64,000 bases of DNA from Leptospira fletcheri. Its GTDB lineage: Bacteria; Spirochaetota; Leptospiria; Leptospirales; Leptospiraceae. Positions 51,197 through 60,013 of the stretch are shown here, in pieces. Position numbers and translations under genes: made by a program. Below the pieces are notes generated by a model. That model did not search any database. It saw nothing but the letters and a program-made list of their open reading frames with translations, and was not told the origin of the DNA. Positions within the stretch are counted from its first letter, which is position 1, and every line of letters begins with the position of its first letter. The stretch lies in NCBI RefSeq assembly GCF_004769195.1, contig NZ_RQET01000008.1, forward strand, positions 62,001-126,000. Reading direction: 5' to 3'.

Positions 51197-52650
51197 CTAT
51201 AATCGGCAGATAAGCTCTTTTTCAAAGATTCAATAATTATGGACGAATTCTGTTTCCAGCTTAATTCAGAATTCTGCATATAGTCCGGATCAATATTTCC
51301 GTACACTGCATGAGTATCCAGCGCCTTCAAAAAAGCTCGAATCGAAGTCCAATCCTCCTTTCTCGGATAACTTAAAATATCCCGCAGAGCCTTCTCGAAA
51401 TCCTCTTTCGATCTAACCGGAAAAACATTAGGCGCATTCTGATAGAAAGTATAACCAAAAAGAAAAACACTTTTAGCTTTTAAAAAAGCCTCCCAACCCG
51501 CGGTTCCCGTACAAGTTGCAACAGCAAAGCTATTATCAATTAATTTAAACGTATCATAGCTCCTCGGAACGATCTTCACCGATTTTAAACTTGAAAGAGT
51601 TTTATAGAAATCCTCGCTACGATATAGCATATTCTGATTCGGATGCTCTTTCACATAAATGTAATAGCCCTCGGGAAGATATGCACTCATCAATTGAGCT
51701 ATTAACAACTGATCCACATACACCCCGGCCATTGGAGAGGTAGATAATTCCGGCTGCAAATGAAGAGGAAAATAAATAAATTTTTGACTCAGATCAGGAC
51801 TTACGCAGAGATTTCGATAGTAATCATTTATTTTTTCCGACCTATCTAGCAAGTAATGTTCCTTCAATAGGCTATAGTATTGATTCAACCTTTGACGCAG
51901 GTTCCAAACAAAAAGAACCAAGCGCCAGGGCTTAATCAATAGATTCTTCATTCTGCTTTTAAAAAAAGGAAATCTTCCTTTACTAAATTCATTTATTTGC
52001 TGGTTCGGAGGAGTGAGCATATAAAACGGAATTTCGCTGATTCGATTCACCACATTCATTTGCCATTCATGCTCCAACCTCGGAGACAGAGCCATCTCTC
52101 CGGAACACGACAGAGCAGCGATACGCTCTCTGATACCGGGAGTCGGGTCCTTCCAATCGCTCATTGAGAATGAAAGTCCAGGCTGGAATTGATAAAAAAG
52201 AACTGTCCGAATCCCCTTCACTCTGCATAAACAATAAATTATATAGTCATATACAACGTGCGGTATATTGGAAGAAACAAATAATTTGATCTGTTCCGTT
52301 TCGATCACATGGTTCCAATATCGTAAGTGCCGGAGATACACTTCCTTCCGCTTATCGTAAGACCACTCGCCCCGAATTTCATCTCGCTCCATCATTTTTA
52401 AAGCTACTGCCTCGCAATCCGACAATCGCTTCAGCAAATCCGAATCCAAGGGTAAAAGCTCCACGCCAAGAGGCTCATAAATATACTCATGCGAAAGAAC
52501 AGCGCATGCATAATATTTCGTTTCGACTCGTAAGGGAATCTTTTCTTCCTCATAAATAATATGACAGACTTCCGCTCCGACAAAATCCACAAGGAAGGAT
52601 ATAATAGGGAAATATTGAGGCTTATGGAATCCGTTGACGATTATACGCAT
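51193..52650 (-). CDS. Capsule-biosynthesis-like transferase, tandem copy A
   Basis: 485 residues from the ATG at 52650 (MRIIVNGFHKPQYFP). Shares YFPLHLQPELSTSP, IYVKEHPNQN, GTAGWEAFLKAKSVFLFG and FYQNAPNVFPV with copy B. In this family the VKEHP histidine and the GT(A/V)GWEA loop make up the catalytic and donor pockets. Divergence between the copies suggests that they add different residues or act on different acceptors. The four extra codons from a TTG upstream are not used in this call. Confidence 0.75.
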   Translation of the reverse strand: MRIIVNGFHKPQYFPIISFLVDFVGAEVCHIIYEEEKIPLRVETKYYACAVLSHEYIYEPLGVELLPLDSDLLKRLSDCEAVALKMMERDEIRGEWSYDKRKEVYLRHLRYWNHVIETEQIKLFVSSNIPHVVYDYIIYCLCRVKGIRTVLFYQFQPGLSFSMSDWKDPTPGIRERIAALSCSGEMALSPRLEHEWQMNVVNRISEIPFYMLTPPNQQINEFSKGRFPFFKSRMKNLLIKPWRLVLFVWNLRQRLNQYYSLLKEHYLLDRSEKINDYYRNLCVSPDLSQKFIYFPLHLQPELSTSPMAGVYVDQLLIAQLMSAYLPEGYYIYVKEHPNQNMLYRSEDFYKTLSSLKSVKIVPRSYDTFKLIDNSFAVATCTGTAGWEAFLKAKSVFLFGYTFYQNAPNVFPVRSKEDFEKALRDILSYPRKEDWTSIRAFLKALDTHAVYGNIDPDYMQNSELSWKQNSSIIIESLKKSLSADYR

Positions 52651-52706
52651 CGACTCAACCAAAAAAGCATTAAAAATTATTTATAAACTATACTTAAAAC
52701 GGCCGA

Positions 52707-53642
52707 TTAATTCCAATCGCGAAAGCGCGACCGAATCTTTCGAACAAGCGAAAGCAGACGTAATTTTGACAAAACCGATCGAAGAAGGAATAGCATCTTA
52801 TTTCTGTAATTTTTTTCCACTTCCGGTAAGTATTTATAGGAAAGATATTCTTTCGGACGAATTTCTCTTTTTTTTATCATCTTCTGAATAACATCCAAAA
52901 TTACAGGTTTCGTACAATAGTCACTACCATGCCCGCCGGTAGGTCTGAAATCCGCATATACGTTTCCGCCAAGAGATTTCCACCGATCAACGATCGGAAT
53001 CACCTGTTCAGCATGAACTCCATAATCGTCTTCACATGAATGTATGAATAGTATTGGTAAATTTTTGGCGCGATTCCACTCGTTCAGCAAGCGGGCCACC
53101 TGTCTTGTATACTTGAAATTGTTTTCCGACATTGGATCACCATCGGGGCAAATAAATGCAACATGTTTGTAACGCCCCTGTTTTTCGGCACATATATCCA
53201 AGTCGATATGTGGGCTAATGCAGACAATTCCTTTCGCATTGAAAATCAAACCGAATTTCAGGGCCGCAGTCGCTCCCATCGAAGAACCGATCGTAATCAA
53301 ATCTTGATTGCTTATTCCGTTTTCATTTAGGATAGATTGAATCATCTTGAGCATTGCGCGCTCTACGAAAAAATCCCCGTGCTCGCCAGTATAATAAGTT
53401 CCATTCTTTGTAAAACCAAATTGATCGCAAAGAAACAACGAATTGAACTCTCTCTGATCCCCTAGCATTTTTAAGCGATGGAAATATCCTTGATAATTCT
53501 CCTTGTATTCTTTCCGATCGCCCCAGTCTCCAAAGAACGCGGTAAAATGAATTACCAAAGTTCGGACTCCAGGTTTTTTCCTAAAAATGTAAAAAAAATC
53601 GCGGCCTTGTTCGTCGGTATATTTAGATATATCCAAATTCAT
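52707..53642 (-). CDS. Alpha/beta hydrolase in the polysaccharide locus
   Basis: 311 residues. Nucleophile elbow GSSMG at 119-123 (Ser121), acidic residue in HSCEDDYGVH and His in PTGGHGSDYC give a full Ser-Asp-His triad. The N-terminal beta region (VIHFTAFFG) and the WGDRKEYK lid are not family-specific. Related hydrolases are found in capsule loci (XcbB/CpsF, Asp2-like) and act as acyl- or acetyl-transferases or esterases; here a sugar O-acyl modification is the simplest guess. A 114-base AT-rich gap separates it from the next gene upstream. Confidence 0.7.
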   Translation of the reverse strand: MNLDISKYTDEQGRDFFYIFRKKPGVRTLVIHFTAFFGDWGDRKEYKENYQGYFHRLKMLGDQREFNSLFLCDQFGFTKNGTYYTGEHGDFFVERAMLKMIQSILNENGISNQDLITIGSSMGATAALKFGLIFNAKGIVCISPHIDLDICAEKQGRYKHVAFICPDGDPMSENNFKYTRQVARLLNEWNRAKNLPILFIHSCEDDYGVHAEQVIPIVDRWKSLGGNVYADFRPTGGHGSDYCTKPVILDVIQKMIKKREIRPKEYLSYKYLPEVEKNYRNKMLFLLRSVLSKLRLLSLVRKIRSRFRDWN

Positions 53643-53756
53643 TTACTACTTCTATATAAATATTCGAATATTCAAAACTTCAAACGGTTGGTTAATTTAA
53701 AGATTCTTTCGTTAGAATACGACAAAAGTTCGATTTAAAACCGCCAGTTGTTATCA

Positions 53757-54548
53757 TCAAGTATGAAGGGCTGTGTATGTCCCGTCAGAGTAATGCGAGA
53801 AAAGAATCGGTTTTTCATTCCCTCTCAGGGTATCGGAAGCGATATATACGTATTCGTTATTACCTAATTGCATTTGATCGAATACAACTCTCCGGACCCC
53901 AAGAGCGGGCACCAATTCTTCCGAAGAGACGACTTCTTCTCCTAACATATTCATTACGATAATCTTTAATTTCTCCGCCCGTTGACTCGGATTCATTTGA
54001 AACAGTTCGAGAGCTGAAATTGCCTGGACTTTGAGTAAAAACTGGGAGTACCAAAAATTAGACTTTGGACCCGATATCGGAACCGGAGCTACGGTTTGCG
54101 GATGCACCATGGCTAACGATTCATAGCCGGAGGAATGATAGAAAGTATAAAAATGCGAAGTTAATTTACCTAATCTTCGAAGATAATATTTTTGAATGAA
54201 AGATAATCTCGAAGCCTTCAAATTCGCGTAAAAAAGACCGCGCGGCGGTAGCGGCCCCGAGTAAATCGCCGCTATGTCAACGTTCAAACTACCGTACTTA
54301 GGCAATTTTACATCCTTGGAAAACAGAAGATTTCCTTCCTGGTCACTCAAGGAAATCTCATACCAAATACTTCCAATTAACTTAGGTAAGAGAAATGAAG
54401 GGTAATTTGTGATCGAAAAGTTGGTCTTTCTTTTCTCATCATTGATGAATATTTGGGTAACGGGGGCATTTAGGTTGGCGTTTTTACTTTCTCTAAAATT
54501 CAAATAAAATCTATAGATCGGTCTAAGTAATGCTTTAATGACGTTCAT
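53757..54548 (-). CDS. Beta-rich protein of unknown function, related to its neighbour
   Basis: 263 residues, no signal peptide. Repeats a pattern of the type EISLSDQEGNLLFSKDVKLP, then aromatic-rich strands and a final IVMNMLGEEVVSSEELVP, which read as beta sandwiches. The pattern D-x-x-G-x-L-x(4,5)-K-x-x-L-P followed by DI/DV also occurs in the neighbouring gene at 54568. I recognise no family. Position directly downstream of the ABC exporter ATPase suggests carbohydrate binding or modification, but this is inference. Confidence 0.6.
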   Translation of the reverse strand: MNVIKALLRPIYRFYLNFRESKNANLNAPVTQIFINDEKRKTNFSITNYPSFLLPKLIGSIWYEISLSDQEGNLLFSKDVKLPKYGSLNVDIAAIYSGPLPPRGLFYANLKASRLSFIQKYYLRRLGKLTSHFYTFYHSSGYESLAMVHPQTVAPVPISGPKSNFWYSQFLLKVQAISALELFQMNPSQRAEKLKIIVMNMLGEEVVSSEELVPALGVRRVVFDQMQLGNNEYVYIASDTLRGNEKPILFSHYSDGTYTALHT

Positions 54549-54567
54549 TGTCCCTTACCTCTCTGAT

Positions 54568-55392
54568 TTAATACAGCAAAGCCTTTTCACGGACCTCTCG
54601 CATATTTTGACTAACAAAATAAGTAGGTGCAAGGGAATGCTCTAACGCCGCCGTCCCAATCTTTTCATTTAAGGTCATCGTTTCGATAGCAAAAAGACTA
54701 TTTCCCCCTCTTGCGGTCATAGTAATCAAGATGGGAGAATCCGTGAGATTTAACTTATGACCGATCTCCATTTTTACATCTATATACGAGCAAGAATTAT
54801 ACGGCAAAGATGTCTTTTTTCTCAAAATCAGTTTTCCCTTTTCATCAAAAAAATTCAACTCCATGGTTTGCAGCCGAGGAGGAATGTTTTCCTTTCCCCT
54901 GTAATTCGCTAAAGCGATAACCGAATTCAGTTCCTTTGATATATATATTTTATGATTTAATAGAATGATAGGAGCGTATTCATCAATTACTCGAAGAGGC
55001 AATTGGTCATAGATCACGGAAGGTAATGATTTAGTTTTCTGACTAGAATATATGATTTCGTGCTCTTGTTCGAACCATATATTTTCTCCCGTGGATATCT
55101 CGGGTATTACAACTAATAATTCAACTTTCTCTTTGTTATCTCCGGATAAAAGATCGCTTACTTTAAGACTCACATAGGAATTGAACTCAATTTTTCCGTA
55201 AGACGGTTCCGAATAAAGACAGCTTCCTTCGTAATCGAAGATTTCTACTCCGAAATTGACTCCCTTCCCTTTTTCCGTAGCAAGCGGATCTGCAGGATTT
55301 CTCATAGTATTTCTAAGTAATACTTCCGCATTAAATCCAAATCTCCTATACGCGCCGACTAAAAACAATCCTTTGGATAATCCGACATTCAT
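54568..55392 (-). CDS. Beta-rich protein of unknown function, coupled to wzt
   Basis: 274 residues from the ATG at 55392, whose ATGA overlaps the wzt stop; an in-frame ATG at 55407 is an alternative. It holds two similar beta blocks: VEIFDYEGSCLYSEP and LNFFDEKGKLILRKKTSLP, each followed by a D-V strand. No catalytic motif, no membrane segment. Cytoplasmic by prediction. The coupling to wzt implies stoichiometric production with the exporter ATPase. Confidence 0.6.
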   Translation of the reverse strand: MNVGLSKGLFLVGAYRRFGFNAEVLLRNTMRNPADPLATEKGKGVNFGVEIFDYEGSCLYSEPSYGKIEFNSYVSLKVSDLLSGDNKEKVELLVVIPEISTGENIWFEQEHEIIYSSQKTKSLPSVIYDQLPLRVIDEYAPIILLNHKIYISKELNSVIALANYRGKENIPPRLQTMELNFFDEKGKLILRKKTSLPYNSCSYIDVKMEIGHKLNLTDSPILITMTARGGNSLFAIETMTLNEKIGTAALEHSLAPTYFVSQNMREVREKALLY

Positions 55393-56675
55393 CTCGCATG
55401 CTCCCATTTATAGTCCATGATAATCGGACCCGAGACTTTTGCGGTTTGTTTGGCCAGAGGTCCGTCGTATCTGATCGATGCTAAATCCCCTTCGACGGCA
55501 AAACTACCTACGTCTATAGTTCCGGTAAGAGGAGTCTCGTAGTCGATTCCTCTGATTGCAAGAAAGACAGAGTACATTTGCCCAGGCATAAGAGGCATTT
55601 TCTTAAATATACATCTGAGAGTTCCGGATCCTTTTTTAATATTAGGGCGGGAAGCGTCGTAAAGCATACTCCCCATAAACAAGGAACCGGAGGCGCCAGA
55701 AACTCCCACACTAAAGGTAATCGTCCCCAGATCGGCTAAAGCTTCATAGGAAATCTCAACACAAAGATCACTGAGCATTGGAAATATATTTTGTATTTTT
55801 TCCTTGCTATCCATGAATCTAACTCTTTTAATAATGAGATTCCCGTCGAAACTACGAATAATAGACTCCAATTGCGAATCCGCTAACGAATCCAAGTAAT
55901 TGTTCACTACTAGTTGAGTTTCGCCAAACTCAACTAGTTTACCGGCTCGTAAGTGCGCGACTTTATTGCATAAGACCAAAATTGAATTCAAATTATGACT
56001 TACAAAAAGAATCGTGCGCCCCTGCCCTCCTACTTCGGAAATTTTTTGCATGCATTTTTTCTGGAATTTAGTGTCCCCTACCGCAAGTATCTCATCTAGA
56101 ATTAGTATCTCCGACTGTAAGTGTACAGCGACGGAAAAAGCCAGACGGACATACATTCCGCTAGAATAACGTTTTACCGGCGTATCAATAAATTGCCCTA
56201 TTTCCGCGAAATCGATAATCTCTTCAATTTTCGATTTTGTCTCATTCTTTGACATCCCTAAAATAGCGCCGTTAAGATAAATGTTTTCTCTCCCTGACAA
56301 TTCGGGATGAAAACCGGTGCCTACTTCTAATAAACTAGTAATTCTACCTCTTACTTTAATTTCACCTAATGTTGGGGCAGTTATTCGGGAAAGGAGTTTT
56401 AAAAAAGTAGATTTACCTGCGCCGTTGCGGCCGATTATACCTACACGGTCCCCCTTTTCGATTTCCATATTGATATTTTGTAAGGCCCAAAAAGTGGAAT
56501 TTTGTTCTCGCGATGTTTCGGGTCTATACTCATGATCCTCCAAAATAATTTCGTTCGGATCTTCTTTTTTTCGAATCTTAGCCCACCAACTCTGAAAATC
56601 TCTTTGGAACGATCCAGTTCCAATCGCTCCCAAAGTATATTTTTTGGATATCGACTCCGCCTTAATGACAATCAT
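55389..56675 (-). CDS. wzt: ABC transporter ATP-binding protein, Wzt type
   Basis: 428 residues. ATPase domain: Walker A GRNGAGKST at 82-90, Q-loop region SLLEVGTGFHPELSGREN, signature YSSGMYVRLAFS, Walker B ILILDEILAVGD, H-loop VSHNLNS. The extension from about 260 to the end is beta-rich and corresponds to the Wzt C-terminal carbohydrate-binding domain, which recognises the finished O-antigen. Together with a Wzm permease it exports polysaccharide across the inner membrane; no permease gene is in this window. The ATG at 56675 (AAAGG upstream) touches the pseI stop; a GTG three bases earlier is possible. Confidence 0.88.
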   Translation of the reverse strand: MIVIKAESISKKYTLGAIGTGSFQRDFQSWWAKIRKKEDPNEIILEDHEYRPETSREQNSTFWALQNINMEIEKGDRVGIIGRNGAGKSTFLKLLSRITAPTLGEIKVRGRITSLLEVGTGFHPELSGRENIYLNGAILGMSKNETKSKIEEIIDFAEIGQFIDTPVKRYSSGMYVRLAFSVAVHLQSEILILDEILAVGDTKFQKKCMQKISEVGGQGRTILFVSHNLNSILVLCNKVAHLRAGKLVEFGETQLVVNNYLDSLADSQLESIIRSFDGNLIIKRVRFMDSKEKIQNIFPMLSDLCVEISYEALADLGTITFSVGVSGASGSLFMGSMLYDASRPNIKKGSGTLRCIFKKMPLMPGQMYSVFLAIRGIDYETPLTGTIDVGSFAVEGDLASIRYDGPLAKQTAKVSGPIIMDYKWEHAR

Positions 56676-57730
56676 CACAAACCTTTTATCATAGAATAAT
56701 CTAAGGGAGTTCCGGCCTTCAAATCTCCCGTTGAGACCTTTCCGAGAACCTTATCTAAATATTTCGGGTGCAACCCAAAACCGGGACGTATAGAACGAAC
56801 GTTTTCTTCAGTAAACATTTCGCCAATTTTTATATCTTTTACGATAAATAAGGAACGGGAAAATTCCCTGCTTTTCTTTACTGATTCTGACAAATCATAA
56901 TTTATAACTCCAAGTGATTTCTCAGCTTGTCTTACCGCATTCACCATCGTCTTGAATTCTTTCGGCTCCATCGAAAAAGAAGAATCCGGACCGCCTAAAT
57001 TTCGATCCAGTATGAAATGCTTTTCTATAACTTTTGCGCCTAGAGCGACTGCAGCAACCGGAACCGACCATCCTTCTGTATGATCGGAAAGCCCTGAAAT
57101 AACACCGAAAGTTTCGGACAAGTTCGGAATAGTACGTAAATTTGCCTCCTCATAAGGGGCAGGATAGGAAGATGTACATTTCAAAATTATGATTTGCTCA
57201 TTTTCCATCTCTCTACACGTCCTTACTGCCAGATCGATATCTTCGATACGGGCAATCCCAGAGGATATAATAATCGGCTTGCCCTTACTTGCAACATATC
57301 GGATCAGCGGAATATCGGTGATTTCAAAGGAGGCAATTTTGTATGCTGGAACGTTCAATGTCTCCAAAAAATCGACTGAACTTTTATCAAAAGGAGAAGA
57401 AAAGATTTCTAATCCTAACGACTCCGCAATTTCTTTTAATTTGGGTTGCCAGTCCCATGGAGTATAGGCTTCGGAATATAAATCATAGAGAGTCTTACCA
57501 TCCCAAATCGTTCCTTTTTGGATCTTAAACCATTCTGCTTCAGATTTTAAAGTAATAGTATCGGGAGTATAGGTCTGCAATTTTACGCAATCTGCACCCG
57601 ACTCCTTCATCGCGTATAAAGTTTCTACCGCCAATTGAAAATCTTGATTATGATTGGCCGAAAGTTCCGCAATGATAAAACACGGATTTGGGTCCCCAAT
57701 TAATTTTGATCCGATTTGAATCTCTTTCAC
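56675..57730 (-). CDS. pseI: Pseudaminic acid synthase (NeuB family)
   Basis: 351 residues. NeuB TIM barrel (IAELSANHNQD, CVKLQTYTPDTIT, YKIASFEI, LKCTSSYPAP, GLSDHTEGW, VIEKHF) followed by a C-terminal antifreeze-like SAF domain (about 290-350, EMFTEENVRSIRPGFGLHP). The QTYTPDT and SIRPGFGLHP segments are closer to PseI than to NeuB or LegI. Condenses 2,4-diacetamido-2,4,6-trideoxy-L-altrose with phosphoenolpyruvate to a nonulosonic acid. Confidence 0.9.
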   Translation of the reverse strand: MKEIQIGSKLIGDPNPCFIIAELSANHNQDFQLAVETLYAMKESGADCVKLQTYTPDTITLKSEAEWFKIQKGTIWDGKTLYDLYSEAYTPWDWQPKLKEIAESLGLEIFSSPFDKSSVDFLETLNVPAYKIASFEITDIPLIRYVASKGKPIIISSGIARIEDIDLAVRTCREMENEQIIILKCTSSYPAPYEEANLRTIPNLSETFGVISGLSDHTEGWSVPVAAVALGAKVIEKHFILDRNLGGPDSSFSMEPKEFKTMVNAVRQAEKSLGVINYDLSESVKKSREFSRSLFIVKDIKIGEMFTEENVRSIRPGFGLHPKYLDKVLGKVSTGDLKAGTPLDYSMIKGL

Positions 57731-57748
57731 TGAATTAAACCTTTAATA

Positions 57749-58222
57749 TCATATCGTTTTTTTCATCAGTATATACATTTTATTATTATATTCAAAGTCA
57801 GAATCGTAAACGAACAATGCTTTAGCAAAAGATTTGATCGAGGGAATATTTGATTTATTTATTTGCGCAAAGACGTATTTTTTCCGAAAATTTTCATTTT
57901 TATAGATTCTGCATGCCTCCTCCAAAATAAGGGACGCAAACGACAGGCCCCTCATAGCGGCAACTAAGCTAATGCTAATGACGGCGTTTTCCAAATCTTC
58001 CGCTTGAAAACGTACCTGTCCCAAAAACGTTCCGGCTTGATTGGTTACGATCAAGAACAGACTTTCCGGATCCTGAATTTTCGATGTAAACCATTTTTCA
58101 TGTTCACCCCATTCGATGAAGGAGGGATTCAGACTATTCTCCCTCACAATCGGATCGTTGGATAGATCAAATACGTCTCGGATATGCGATATATCAGCTT
58201 TTCTTAAAATAATGTCCTGCAT
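57749..58222 (-). CDS. pseH: GNAT acetyltransferase (PseH-like)
   Basis: 157 residues, GNAT fold: LRKADISHIRDVFDLSN, a beta bulge LGQVRFQ, an acetyl-CoA loop in MRGLSFASLILEEACR and a final NKSNIPSIKSF helix. Its place, immediately after pseG (zero-base junction) and before pseI, matches PseH, which N-acetylates C4 of UDP-4-amino-4,6-dideoxy-AltNAc. The R-G-x-x-x-A loop is a weaker match than usual, so another acyl donor is possible. Confidence 0.78.
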   Translation of the reverse strand: MQDIILRKADISHIRDVFDLSNDPIVRENSLNPSFIEWGEHEKWFTSKIQDPESLFLIVTNQAGTFLGQVRFQAEDLENAVISISLVAAMRGLSFASLILEEACRIYKNENFRKKYVFAQINKSNIPSIKSFAKALFVYDSDFEYNNKMYILMKKTI

Positions 58223-59218
58223 TTACTCAAAAGCGAGCGATTCCATAACACGAACCGCCCCCTTGGCATTCACCGTTTGATGTAGACAAGAACGCTGAGA
58301 AATTCTCTTTTCATAAGATTTATATATGCGTATCGAAGCAGAAATCTTCTCCAACAAGCCGACTTCGCCGCCGTGCATAGTAGGCACTCCCAATAAACCC
58401 CAGCCTCTTGTATTTATCTTCTGATTTTCCGCAGTAGCTATTACGATCATCGGAGTTCCAACTGAAGCAATTTCATAAGTAGTATGACCTCCGGCCGTTA
58501 TACAAAGATCTGTTTTTTGAAATAATTCTTTCATCTTAGAAGCAGATATCCCAGAATACACGGACACATTCTTATCCTTAAAATGATCAGCACGAAAAAC
58601 GCTATTTCCAGACCCGATAATCAAACTTAAGGACAAATCCGGAAATTCGCGAGTTAACGAATCTGAAATTCGTTCTGTCAAATTCTCGCGATCAACTCCG
58701 CCAAAAGTTAGCAAAATGTTTTGAATTTCCTTAGAGCACTCATAAGAGCTTGAATTCTCCCAATATTCTTGTGAAAGTAGTGCGTATTTAGGGCCGAGAA
58801 GATACGATTTTTTTCCTGATTGCCCTTGATATAACTCAAGATCAGAACCAATCGAATAATTGATTATAATTCCGTCCGGATAATTCAATCGAGCAAAATC
58901 ATCGATATAAGCCAGCTTCGCGCCAATATTCGAGATCGATTTAACTCTAGAAAAAACCTCTCTATCTGCCAAATAGCTATCGAAAATAATAATATTTGTT
59001 CTCTTTAAAAAATCGGCCACCTTTCCCGGAATTGAAACTTTCCAATCGCAAATAGCAGAATTTATTCCTTCAAGATAAGATGCTCCACCACGGTCCGAAT
59101 CGCACACGAACAAACACTCCAAACGAAGCGATTCGGCGGCTTGGTAAAGCGCTTTCACTCGCGCTAAATGTCCGTATCCGGTTTGTGAAGTACCTTCAGT
59201 TAGGAAAGTCGCAAACAT
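58223..59218 (-). CDS. pseG: UDP-2,4-diacetamido-2,4,6-trideoxy-beta-L-altropyranose hydrolase
   Basis: 331 residues, MurG-like GT-B fold used as a hydrolase. GYGHLARVKAL near 14-24 carries the catalytic-base His of PseG, then YIDDFARLNYP, LLTFGGVDRENLT and ITAGGHTTYEIASVGTPMIV. Removes UDP before the PseI condensation. Six bases after hisF2. Confidence 0.88.
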   Translation of the reverse strand: MFATFLTEGTSQTGYGHLARVKALYQAAESLRLECLFVCDSDRGGASYLEGINSAICDWKVSIPGKVADFLKRTNIIIFDSYLADREVFSRVKSISNIGAKLAYIDDFARLNYPDGIIINYSIGSDLELYQGQSGKKSYLLGPKYALLSQEYWENSSSYECSKEIQNILLTFGGVDRENLTERISDSLTREFPDLSLSLIIGSGNSVFRADHFKDKNVSVYSGISASKMKELFQKTDLCITAGGHTTYEIASVGTPMIVIATAENQKINTRGWGLLGVPTMHGGEVGLLEKISASIRIYKSYEKRISQRSCLHQTVNAKGAVRVMESLAFE

Positions 59219-59224
59219 GCGAAT

Positions 59225-59995
59225 TTAGAGAATCCGAAATTTCCTGACAGGAACGCCATTCGACGCCAAAAATTTCTTGGCTTCCAAAGGAGTTTGCTCT
59301 GTGAAATGAAATATGCTCGCAGCAGCCACAGCGGACGAGTGACCTTCCCGAATTGCGCTGAGCATGTCTCCATAACTTCCCGCACCGCCGGATGCAATAA
59401 CGGGAATTTTGACGGAATCCGATATTGCTTTTAATATGGTTAGATCGTAACCGGTCATTGTTCCGTCCCGATCGATAGAAGTCACAATTAATTCTCCGGC
59501 TCCCAACCGTTCCAACTCCTTGGCCCAAGAAACTGGGTCTACATCTATCTTCTTGCTTCCAGAATTAGCGTAACAAACATAATGACCTGGGGACTCTTCC
59601 ATAAAATCTATACTTCCCACTATGCATTGGGAACCGAATTTTTCAGACGCTTCAGTAATAAGTTTTGGATTTTCATAGGCGGCGGAATTAATGCAAACCT
59701 TGTCGGCTCCGGCGAGCAATGCTTTTCGAATATCGATTACGCTCTTAATCCCGCCGCCTACGGTTAACGGAACGAAACATTCTCCCGAAAATTCGGATAC
59801 GGATTCATAATCTAGATCTCTGCCTTCCCTTGTAGCGGAAATATCCAGTACGATCAACTCGTCCACCTCTCGCATATTGTAGACTTTAATTGCTGGTAAG
59901 ACCGTATCGACTCTTCTCCAGCTATTGAATCGAACTCCTTTAACCAGACCCACGTTCTTCATCAGAAGAGTTGGAATTACTCTAACTTTTAGCAT
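59225..59995 (-). CDS. hisF2: HisF2-type imidazole-glycerol-phosphate-synthase-like cyclase subunit
   Basis: 256 residues, TIM barrel of the HisF family (VDELIVLDISATREGRDLD, VGGGIKSV, TSIDRDGTMTGYD, SGGAGSYGD). The catalytic Asp11 of true HisF (in CLDV) is replaced: the segment reads PTLLMKN, with Leu at position 11, while the second catalytic Asp in IDFMEES is kept. This is the state seen in the HisF2 proteins of O-antigen loci that work with HisH2 and a WbpG-type amidotransferase to form acetamidino groups, not histidine. Confidence 0.85.
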   Translation of the reverse strand: MLKVRVIPTLLMKNVGLVKGVRFNSWRRVDTVLPAIKVYNMREVDELIVLDISATREGRDLDYESVSEFSGECFVPLTVGGGIKSVIDIRKALLAGADKVCINSAAYENPKLITEASEKFGSQCIVGSIDFMEESPGHYVCYANSGSKKIDVDPVSWAKELERLGAGELIVTSIDRDGTMTGYDLTILKAISDSVKIPVIASGGAGSYGDMLSAIREGHSSAVAAASIFHFTEQTPLEAKKFLASNGVPVRKFRIL

Positions 59996-60013
59996 ATAAT
60001 TCGATCGACTTTA

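Noticed and set aside
53643..53756. Promoter TTGAAG - 17 bp - TTTATA in front of the hydrolase gene
   Set aside because: The -10 would lie within about 13 bases of the start codon, leaving no room for the ribosome site; the match is expected in AT-rich DNA.
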